Source of the DNA: an uncultured Synechococcus sp. | GTDB taxonomy: Bacteria; Cyanobacteriota; Cyanobacteriia; PCC-6307; Cyanobiaceae | DNA: 64,000 nucleotides | Reading direction: 5' to 3' | Assembly (NCBI GenBank): GCA_913057985.1 | Contig: CAJXPL010000001.1 | Location: forward strand, 62,001-126,000 | Part shown: one piece after another, positions 57,847 through 64,000 of the stretch | How the letters are laid out: each line of letters starts with the position of its first letter | Numbering within the stretch: the stretch's first letter is position 1 | Translations under genes and position numbers: made by a program | The notes under the pieces: generated by a model | Database searches by the model: none | Told to the model about the DNA's origin: nothing | What the model saw: only the letters and a program-made list of their open reading frames with translations

Positions 57847-60108
57847 TCAAAGCTGCTGCGGATCGGGATCCACAGTGAGCGCCACACCCTTGGGCAAGCC
57901 ATCCCAGAGGGCCTGTCCCGGAGGCAGCGGAAGCGGGGAGCCCGCCGGACCGTGAAGCAACAGCTGCCATCGGCTTCGGCCAGCAACCCGGGCCACAGGT
58001 GCCGGAGCGGGACCCAACAACCACCAGTTCTGGAGCTGACAAATCGGCCGGATCCGCTCCGCCAGCACCGCTGCCGCCGTTGCTGTTTTGCTGGGGGAAT
58101 CTCCAGACAGTCGCAGCAGACAAGCGCGACTGAAGGGCACCAGACCAGCTTCCTTACGGAGCGCCACCTCCTGGGAGAGGAACGCTTCATAGCGACCATC
58201 CACCAGGTGTTGAATCACCGGGTGCTCTGGGGTGTAGGTCTGCACCAACACCTGCCCCGGTCGCTCACCTCTCCCGGCACGGCCCGCCAACTGCAACAGC
58301 AACTGCAGGGCCTGCTCTCCTGCGCGGAGATCGGGGCGGTGCAGAAGCCCATCCGCCGCGAGCACTGCCGCCAGGGTGACCCGCGGCAGATCCATGCCCT
58401 TGGCCAGCATCTGCGTGCCGATCAAGACGTCGGCTTCTCCGGCCGCAAAACGGTCCAACAGGCGTCGATGGCCATCCCGCCCCCCGGTGGAATCACGGTC
58501 AAAGCGGAGCAAACGAAGGCCTTCGAGCTCCTGAGAAAGCAGTTCCAACACCTTCTGCGTCCCGGCCCCAAACGGCTTGAAGGCCGTGGAACCACAGTGA
58601 CTGCAACGGTTCTCCAGGTCCTCACGATGGTCACACCAGTGGCAACGCAGCCACTGACGTCCGGCCTTGCTGCGGTGAACGGTGAGCGCCACATCGCAGT
58701 GGGGGCACATCACCACCTCGCCGCAGCTGCGGCAGCTCAAAAAGGGGCTGTATCCCCGGCGCGGCACCAAAACCACAGCCTGTTCGCCCTGCTCCGGCAG
58801 CGCCGCAAGACGATCCATCAAGGCGCGACTGACCAGACGCTTGTGTCCTTCGGCCAGCTCATGGCGCATGTCGACCACATGCACAGGCGGTAGGGACTGC
58901 CGGGAAATCCGCTGGGTCAGGCGCACAAGGGTCAAGGCACCTTCGGGCCCTGTTTGAATCCAGCTCTCGAGCGACGGCGTGGCGCTGCCCAGCACAAGCC
59001 GTGCCTGTTGCATCACAACCCTGTCCAAAGCCAGGTCCCTGGCGTGATAGCAGGGCATGGGTGCGTCTTGCTTGTAAGAGCTGTCGTGCTCCTCATCCAG
59101 AACGACCAGCCCCAGCGGCTTCAACGGCACGAACACCGCGGAGCGGGTTCCCACCACCACCAACGGCTGTTCGGCAGCAAGACAGCGACGCCAGGTTCGA
59201 ACCCGTTCGGCATCACCACAACCGCTGTGGTACTCCACGACGCGCGAGCCGAAGCGTTTGCGGCAACGGTCAACGAGTTGGGGGATCAATCCGATCTCGG
59301 GGGTGAGCAGCAGCACATGCCGACCCCGCTCCAGCTCTTGGGCAGCCAGTTGGAGGTACACCTCGGTCTTGCCGGAGCCGGTGATTCCCCAGAGCAGCAG
59401 TCCTCTCCCCGGAGAAAGCTTTTGATAAGCCTTCACCACGTCCTTCTGCTCAGCGGTCAAGGCCTGGGGAAGCTCCTGGGGGCCAGAACCAGCTGATGAG
59501 CCCATGTCCTCACAACGACGCTGCTCACGCACCAGGAAGCCCTGCTGGATCAGCGGCGGCAGCAATTGCGCCCCAAACCCACTGGCCACCAGGTCCCGTT
59601 GCCAAGCGCCATCGCCCTGGCCCTCCAACCAAGCCAGAAGCTCCCGCTGGCGAGGGGTGGGTGGGTTTGCTGCATCAGGGGGGACCTGGGCCTGGATCCA
59701 CCACATCTGACGCCCGCCGGCCAGGGAACGCTGGCCGGCCTGACCAATCCAGCCCGATGGCAAAGCCGCCTTCAAGGTGCGGAAGACACTGAGATGGCAA
59801 CGGTCCGCCACCCGCTCCAGCCAGCTGTACCAATCCGAATCGACAGCAGCTCGCTGCAGGAGCGATTCCACCGGTTGCAGCTCCTGAGGATCCTGCTCAG
59901 CCCACTCCCGCTCCGCCACCACCAGTCCATGCATGGCCCGACCCCGGAGGCGCACCCGCACCAGATCTCCCGGCATCAATCCCATGCTGGGATCTGCGGC
60001 GTAACTGAAGGAGCGTCCTTCCCGCCCAGCCTCCAGCCAGACCTCAACGCATCGCCGCGAATGCGACAGGACCTTGCAAACTTCGGAAGACTTCATTAAC
60101 GTGGACAT
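57847..60108 (-). CDS. priA: Primosomal protein N' (replication restart helicase)
   Basis: Reloads replisomes at stalled forks. The 753-residue product from the ATG at 60108 (MSTLMKSSEV) has the N-terminal DNA-binding domain, Walker A in WGITGSGKTEVYLQ near residue 243, and Walker B DEEHDSSYK. The zinc-binding cysteine cluster (CRSCGEVVMCPHCDVAL, CHWCDHRED, CSHCGS) lies about 460-511, and helicase motifs V-VI include LLQLAGRAGRGERPG. The longer frame to 60228 is not needed. Confidence 0.96.
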   Translation of the reverse strand: MSTLMKSSEVCKVLSHSRRCVEVWLEAGREGRSFSYAADPSMGLMPGDLVRVRLRGRAMHGLVVAEREWAEQDPQELQPVESLLQRAAVDSDWYSWLERVADRCHLSVFRTLKAALPSGWIGQAGQRSLAGGRQMWWIQAQVPPDAANPPTPRQRELLAWLEGQGDGAWQRDLVASGFGAQLLPPLIQQGFLVREQRRCEDMGSSAGSGPQELPQALTAEQKDVVKAYQKLSPGRGLLLWGITGSGKTEVYLQLAAQELERGRHVLLLTPEIGLIPQLVDRCRKRFGSRVVEYHSGCGDAERVRTWRRCLAAEQPLVVVGTRSAVFVPLKPLGLVVLDEEHDSSYKQDAPMPCYHARDLALDRVVMQQARLVLGSATPSLESWIQTGPEGALTLVRLTQRISRQSLPPVHVVDMRHELAEGHKRLVSRALMDRLAALPEQGEQAVVLVPRRGYSPFLSCRSCGEVVMCPHCDVALTVHRSKAGRQWLRCHWCDHREDLENRCSHCGSTAFKPFGAGTQKVLELLSQELEGLRLLRFDRDSTGGRDGHRRLLDRFAAGEADVLIGTQMLAKGMDLPRVTLAAVLAADGLLHRPDLRAGEQALQLLLQLAGRAGRGERPGQVLVQTYTPEHPVIQHLVDGRYEAFLSQEVALRKEAGLVPFSRACLLRLSGDSPSKTATAAAVLAERIRPICQLQNWWLLGPAPAPVARVAGRSRWQLLLHGPAGSPLPLPPGQALWDGLPKGVALTVDPDPQQL

Positions 60109-60401
60109 GTTGGACAGTTTCTGCCAACCCTGCGCTCGATCCAGAGGGAAGACACAGAGTCTGAAGTCAAGGCCTTGTTCCTTGCCACTTTGACCGGTCT
60201 GAGACCACCCCGGACAGCACAGACACAATCAGTCCAAGCGTTTCGTCGACTCGCGGACACCACCATCAGCCCATGAACTCCGTCTCAGCGTCAGCTGTGT
60301 CGTTCTTTTTCGCTTGAACGGAAGTTCCAGGTTCCGGCCATAGCCGTTGGTGCGTTGTTGCTGCTGTTGCATCTCCCCTTTATCCGACTTCGACTAACAC
60401 C
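60109..60401. other. Divergent priA-rpoD intergenic region
   Basis: 293 bp with no gene I can support. It holds GGTCT-G-AGACC (60196-60206), a short dyad, and a weak -35/-10 pair (TTGAAC at 60314, CATAGC at 60339) facing rpoD. Light-controlled rpoD expression would be read from here, but no known operator is recognised. Confidence 0.6.
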
Positions 60402-61778
60402 ATGACTCCTGCTGCCACCAAAGCTGCCAAGCCGGACATCGTTCTTCTGGCCAATGCTGACGGCAAGGTGAAGGAAGTCGCCAAGAGTTCCGACAAAGAG
60501 GCCAAGAAAACTCCTGCACGCCGACGAACCAGCAAGGCAAGCGCCAAGGACCTGAGCGCCGCAGCCGACGAACTGCTCGCCGCTGCAGATCAAGCCAAGG
60601 CCTCGGGAACCACCAAAAAGGCTGCAGCGAAAACCACCAAGGCCAAAACCACAACGAAAAAGGCCACCACAACCAAGAAGGCAGCCACCGCCAAGAAGAC
60701 CGCCACCAAGGCATCAACAGCCAAAGCAGCAGCAGCGAAGCCAACCGCCGAGGAGAAAGCCAAAACAGCAGCTGCTGAGAAGGAAGCCAAGGCAAAAGCC
60801 CTGGCCAGCATCAAGATCGGCCCCAAAGGCATTTACACCGAAGACTCCATCCGGGTTTATCTCCAGGAAATTGGTCGGATCCGCCTGCTGCGTCCCGACG
60901 AAGAGATCGAACTGGCCCGCAAAATTGCCGATCTTCTCTATCTGGAGGAACTGGCCGCTCAATTTGAAAGCGACAACGGCCGGGAACCCGACAACAAAGA
61001 GTGGGCTGCCTTGGTGGAAATGCCGCTCATCCGCTTCCGCCGGCGCTTGATGCTGGGCCGACGGGCCAAGGAAAAGATGGTGCAATCCAACTTGCGCCTG
61101 GTGGTCTCGATTGCCAAGAAGTACATGAATCGGGGCCTGAGCTTCCAAGACCTGATTCAGGAAGGAAGCCTTGGCCTGATTCGTGCAGCCGAGAAGTTCG
61201 ACCACGAAAAGGGCTACAAGTTCTCCACCTACGCCACCTGGTGGATTCGCCAGGCCATCACACGCGCCATCGCCGACCAAAGCCGCACCATCCGCCTGCC
61301 GGTGCACCTCTACGAAACGATCTCCAGGATCAAGAAGACCACCAAGGTTCTCTCCCAGGAATTCGGCCGCAAGCCAACGGAAGAGGAAATCGCGGAATCG
61401 ATGGAAATGACCATCGAAAAACTGCGCTTCATCGCCAAGAGCGCACAGCTGCCGATCTCCCTGGAGACCCCCATTGGCAAGGAAGAGGATTCCCGCCTGG
61501 GCGATTTCATAGAAGCCGACATCGAAAATCCCGAGCAGGACGTTGCTAAGAACCTGCTTCGTGAAGACCTGGAAGGTGTGTTGGCCACCCTCAGCCCCCG
61601 CGAACGCGATGTGCTGCGCCTGCGCTATGGCTTGGACGACGGGCGGATGAAGACCCTCGAGGAAATTGGCCAGATTTTTGACGTGACCCGTGAACGGATC
61701 CGTCAGATCGAAGCCAAGGCCCTGCGCAAATTGCGCCACCCCAACCGCAATGGGGTGCTCAAGGAATACATCAAGTAG
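60402..61778 (+). CDS. rpoD: Principal sigma factor SigA/RpoD (group 1)
   Basis: Directs RNA polymerase to most promoters. The 458-residue product has an N-terminal Lys/Ala/Thr-rich stretch (about 67-133). Region 1.2 ([17 protein letters not shown]), region 2 ([30 protein letters not shown] and [22 protein letters not shown]), region 3, and region 4 follow. Region 4 has [27 protein letters not shown]. The core matches cyanobacterial SigA; the tail is unusual and is described as a finding. Confidence 0.96.
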   Translation: MTPAATKAAKPDIVLLANADGKVKEVAKSSDKEAKKTPARRRTSKASAKDLSAAADELLAAADQAKASGTTKKAAAKTTKAKTTTKKATTTKKAATAKKTATKASTAKAAAAKPTAEEKAKTAAAEKEAKAKALASIKIGPKGIYTEDSIRVYLQEIGRIRLLRPDEEIELARKIADLLYLEELAAQFESDNGREPDNKEWAALVEMPLIRFRRRLMLGRRAKEKMVQSNLRLVVSIAKKYMNRGLSFQDLIQEGSLGLIRAAEKFDHEKGYKFSTYATWWIRQAITRAIADQSRTIRLPVHLYETISRIKKTTKVLSQEFGRKPTEEEIAESMEMTIEKLRFIAKSAQLPISLETPIGKEEDSRLGDFIEADIENPEQDVAKNLLREDLEGVLATLSPRERDVLRLRYGLDDGRMKTLEEIGQIFDVTRERIRQIEAKALRKLRHPNRNGVLKEYIK

Positions 61779-61787
61779 GGATCTAGA

Positions 61788-61814
61788 CCCGAGGCTGCTC
61801 ACAACAGTCTCGGG
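61788..61814 (+). terminator. Hairpin after rpoD
   Basis: CCCGAGGCTG pairs with CAGTCTCGGG (one mismatch) around a 7-base loop, 10 bp past the rpoD stop. There is no strong U-tract, so termination may be factor-assisted. Confidence 0.6.
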
Positions 61815-61863
61815 AGTAATACATAAGTACATTCGCCCTAGCTCAATCCCCCGCTGGGCTCCT

Positions 61864-61869
61864 ATAACG
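61864..61869 (+). promoter_or_regulatory. -10 element of the Yfr1-like RNA
   Basis: TATAAC, 7 bases before the inferred 5' end at 61876. A convincing -35 element is not visible. Confidence 0.5.
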
Positions 61870-61875
61870 AGCGTG

Positions 61876-61940
61876 AGGGAATTGAGACGCCCTCCTCACA
61901 CGGAAGAGATCAAACCCCGGTCTGAGACTGGGGTTTTCCT
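61876..61940 (+). ncRNA. yfr1: Yfr1-like small regulatory RNA
   Basis: Yfr1 is a short trans-acting RNA conserved in cyanobacteria, with an unpaired CUCCUCACAC motif between two stem-loops. Here CTCCTCACAC is at 61893-61902. A 5' stem GAGGG/CCCTC (61876-61880 with 61891-61895) comes just before and partly overlaps it. A terminator hairpin AAACCCC...GGGGTTT with a U-tract follows (61913-61938). The resulting length, about 65 nt, fits Yfr1. The motif's usual first A is a C here. It lies between rpoD and a convergent hypothetical gene. Confidence 0.72.
61913..61940 (+). terminator. Rho-independent terminator of the Yfr1-like RNA
   Basis: AAACCCCGGTC pairs with GACTGGGGTTT (one G-T pair) around TGA, followed by TTTTCCTTT. 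This is the clearest intrinsic terminator in the window. It is too far from rpoD (about 135 bp) to be that gene's primary terminator. Confidence 0.85.
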
Positions 61941-61950
61941 TTGGTCAAAA

Positions 61951-62442
61951 TCAAAGATCAGTGTGACGACTGTCCTGTGCAGCCTCAAAAGTCTCCGTAA
62001 ATTCCTGAAAAGCACGTTTCAGGCGCTCCACCGGCGTTTCTTCAAGGGGGCACTCCTGGCGTGTTTCCAGCGCATAAGCCTGCAGCAAGCGGGCATCTGG
62101 CTCAAGAACGGAAGCCACTGCTCCCTTGAACAGCACCAGATTGTGCTGCGACGTCAGCCCCACCAGATAAGGCTGAAGCTGCCAACTGTTCACCAGGCCA
62201 CCCTGCCCCGATTCCACGACGGAACGCACCAGACGAGGCCGCAGCAGTTGGTAAGCATGGTCTCCATCGCGATCTGTCGTGTGGCGAAGCCGCGCCATCA
62301 AGACATCGCCACTGCACAACAGGATCAGACGAATGTTCCCTTCGGCCACCAAGGGGAGCATGATCACCTGCTCTTGAGGCTCAGGGGCTGCCGAGCCAAT
62401 CGCTCCCGCCTGACGAACGCCATTGACGACGGGTCCGGGCAT
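61951..62442 (-). CDS. Conserved hypothetical protein
   Basis: 163 residues from the ATG at 62442 (MPGPVVNGVRQAGAIGSAAPE). It appears soluble, mixed alpha/beta, with no signal or membrane segment: EGNIRLILLCSGDVLMARLRHT, YQLLRPRLVRSVVES, and a C-terminal helix ERLKRAFQEFTETFE. It converges on the Yfr1-like RNA and is divergent from hemC. No function is assigned. Confidence 0.72.
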   Translation of the reverse strand: MPGPVVNGVRQAGAIGSAAPEPQEQVIMLPLVAEGNIRLILLCSGDVLMARLRHTTDRDGDHAYQLLRPRLVRSVVESGQGGLVNSWQLQPYLVGLTSQHNLVLFKGAVASVLEPDARLLQAYALETRQECPLEETPVERLKRAFQEFTETFEAAQDSRHTDL

Positions 62443-62579
62443 GGTTGTCCTGCGTTGCCTGTGAATGTTAAGCGTTCTTCATAAAGACATCTTCCCTTTC
62501 GAAGCTTCACAACCTCCTGGAATCCCACCAGGGAATTCAAACCCAAAAGCGTAGGCTGGGCGGCTGATTCGCCCTTTCC

Positions 62580-63533
62580 ATGGCCCTCACCGAACTGCGC
62601 ATCGCCTCACGACGCAGCCAGCTGGCCATGGTGCAGACCAACTGGGTCAAAGCTGAACTGGAAAAGGCCCATCCCGGCCTGAAAATCACTGTGGAAGCCA
62701 TGGCCACCCAGGGCGACAAGATCCTGGACGTTGCCTTGGCCAAGATCGGCGACAAAGGCCTGTTCACCAAGGAACTGGAAGCCCAGATGCTGGTGGATCG
62801 GGCGGACATCGCCGTCCACTCCCTGAAAGACCTGCCCACCAATCTTCCTGAGGGGCTGATGCTCGGTTGCATCACCGAGCGGGAAGACCCGGCCGATGCG
62901 CTGGTGGTGAATGCCAAAAACAAGCCCTACAAACTCGACACCCTTCCCGAAGGATCGGTGGTCGGAACGAGCTCCCTGCGCCGTCTGGCTCAGCTGCGTC
63001 ACCACTACCCCCACCTGATCTTCAAGGACGTTCGGGGGAACGTGATCACCCGGCTGGAGAAATTGGACAGCGGCGATTACGACTGCCTGATCCTGGCTGC
63101 GGCAGGCCTTGGCCGGCTTGGCTTCGGAGATCGGATCCACCAGCTGATCCCCGGTGACATCTCTCTGCACGCCGTTGGTCAGGGCGCCCTGGGGATTGAA
63201 TGCGTGGAAGGCAAGCACGAAGTGCTTGAGGCGATCAAAGTTCTGGAGCACACCCCCACCTCCCAGCGCTGCCTGGCCGAACGCGCTTTCCTGCGGGAAC
63301 TGGAAGGTGGCTGCCAGGTACCCATCGGCGTGAACACCCGCTTCGAAGGTGATCAACTGGTCCTCACCGGGATGGTGGCCAGCCTTGACGGCAAACGCCT
63401 GATCCGGGACCAGGCCAGTGGCGCAGCAAGCGACGCCGAAGCCATCGGCATCTCTCTCGCCAACACCCTCAAAAGTCAGGGTGCTGGCGAGATCCTCAAA
63501 GAGATCTTCGACACCGTCCGCCCGGAAGCCTGA
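62580..63533 (+). CDS. hemC: Hydroxymethylbilane synthase (porphobilinogen deaminase)
   Basis: Joins four porphobilinogens into the linear tetrapyrrole for haem, chlorophyll and bilins. The 317-residue product has [50 protein letters not shown] and [11 protein letters not shown]. The dipyrromethane-cofactor cysteine is in [11 protein letters not shown]. Its stop codon directly abuts that of the convergent L,D-transpeptidase gene. Confidence 0.97.
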   Translation: MALTELRIASRRSQLAMVQTNWVKAELEKAHPGLKITVEAMATQGDKILDVALAKIGDKGLFTKELEAQMLVDRADIAVHSLKDLPTNLPEGLMLGCITEREDPADALVVNAKNKPYKLDTLPEGSVVGTSSLRRLAQLRHHYPHLIFKDVRGNVITRLEKLDSGDYDCLILAAAGLGRLGFGDRIHQLIPGDISLHAVGQGALGIECVEGKHEVLEAIKVLEHTPTSQRCLAERAFLRELEGGCQVPIGVNTRFEGDQLVLTGMVASLDGKRLIRDQASGAASDAEAIGISLANTLKSQGAGEILKEIFDTVRPEA

Positions 63534-64000
63534 TCAACTGCGAATTTCCAGACGCGTTCCCACATCCACAGCATCAAACAGCTGCCGGATGTGGCTGTTG
63601 AGCATGCGCACGCAGCCCAGGCTGACGGCCGCACGAATCTGAACCCAGTGCGGCCAAGCCGTTCCATGGATCCCAAACTCGCCGCGGCCATTGCGGTGAA
63701 AAGCCATGTAGCGATCACCAATCGGGCTGCTCGGTCCGCGCAGCTCCCGCCGCTGACCCGACTTGTGGGTCACATAGATCGGATTGACCTTCTTGTTGAG
63801 GATGGCGAATTCCCCTTTTGGGGTGGGGGTTTTGGGATCTCCGATCGCCACAGGCCAGGCCCCAAGCTGATGCTCGCCCCTCATGAGGGTGATCTGTCGC
63901 TTGCTGAGGTCAAGCACGATGCGCGACGCATGAGCGGGTTGCCGCAAGGCCAGCTCAACAGGCTCAGCAGCAAGGCATGGAGCAACAGACCCCGCCAACA
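63534..64000 (-). CDS. L,D-transpeptidase (YkuD domain), N-terminus outside window
   Basis: Cross-links peptidoglycan or attaches proteins to it. The visible 155 or so residues begin inside what looks like the end of a signal peptide (SVAPCLAAEPVEL), so the true start lies beyond base 64000. The YkuD domain has ASRIVLDLSKRQITLMRG, TPKGEFAIL, and the catalytic motif HGTAWP...SLGCVRM with the nucleophile cysteine. The domain is complete at its C-terminal end. Confidence 0.93.
   Translation of the reverse strand, partial: LAGSVAPCLAAEPVELALRQPAHASRIVLDLSKRQITLMRGEHQLGAWPVAIGDPKTPTPKGEFAILNKKVNPIYVTHKSGQRRELRGPSSPIGDRYMAFHRNGRGEFGIHGTAWPHWVQIRAAVSLGCVRMLNSHIRQLFDAVDVGTRLEIRS

Noticed and set aside
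60196-60206. GGTCTGAGACC as a LexA or other operator
   Set aside because: Does not match a known cyanobacterial consensus and is short enough to occur by chance.
60598-60803. Tandem-repeat-like DNA (AAG/ACC/GCC runs)
   Set aside because: It encodes the Lys/Thr/Ala-rich tail of RpoD; imperfect units follow codons, so it is coding low complexity and not a separate repeat element.
61816-61830. NtcA-like GTA-N-TAC box between rpoD and the Yfr1-like RNA
   Set aside because: The spacing is 9 bases instead of the required 8, and no nitrogen gene follows.

Overview
The window is chromosomal DNA of a marine picocyanobacterium, most likely Synechococcus of the marine subcluster (an alpha-cyanobacterium). 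The evidence is a form IA rbcL next to an alpha-carboxysome shell gene, csoS1D nearby, the chlNBL/por/psaM group, ferrochelatase with a chlorophyll-binding tail, the ado/aar alkane genes, GC-rich DNA and very tight gene packing. It is core genome: I see no rRNA, no convincing tRNA, no IS element, prophage or CRISPR array. rbcL runs off the left edge and an L,D-transpeptidase gene off the right edge.

Layout. 0-3.3 kb: carboxysome genes (rbcL, csoS1, csoS1D) with rdgB between them. 3.3-9.4 kb: light-independent protochlorophyllide reductase (chlN, chlB, chlL), the light-dependent enzyme por pointing at it, and the 34-residue photosystem I gene psaM. 9.4-13.4 kb: a CRR6-like assembly factor, a TauE/SafE permease, a lipoate-ligase-like protein, a site-2 protease and trpF. 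13.4-17.8 kb: a leftward run ado-aar-accA-SDR-folE linking fatty acid initiation to alkane synthesis. 17.9-25 kb: creatininase family, an S1-domain protein coupled to a Tab2-like protein, pgeF, an FAD oxidoreductase and a substrate-binding-like gene interrupted by an in-frame TAG. 25-33.5 kb: ilvB, hemH, a solitary tyrosine recombinase, a methyltransferase, cobO, pyrH, frr and a geranylgeranyl-reductase-like flavoprotein. 33.5-45 kb: photolyase/cryptochrome family, PucC-like carrier, cNMP-binding protein, EF-hand transaldolase, division genes (ftsI with an FtsL-like partner), a CPBP protease, a tandem histidine phosphatase, a dihydroorotase-like protein and lepB. 45-57.8 kb: a conserved membrane protein, ferredoxin, ppa, proS, psb27, purA, a PfkB kinase, cutA, cobK, ssb, argB and DUF proteins. 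57.8-64 kb: priA, rpoD, a probable Yfr1 small RNA, hemC and an L,D-transpeptidase.

How the genes connect: much of the window serves photosynthesis. It covers carbon fixation (rbcL, csoS1, csoS1D), chlorophyll and haem synthesis (chlNBL, por, hemH, hemC, PucC-like, GGR-like), cobalamin (cobO, cobK), and assembly of photosystems and NDH (psaM, psb27, Tab2-like, CRR6-like). The rest is housekeeping in nucleotide, amino acid, envelope and information processing.

I did not find a multi-gene system that looks wholly new. The observations most worth following are the Yfr1-like RNA behind rpoD, the repeat and palindrome cluster upstream of csoS1, the TAG-interrupted substrate-binding gene, the photolyase-family protein with a non-canonical flavin motif, the dihydroorotase homologue without its metal motif, and the lysine/alanine-rich tail on the principal sigma factor.
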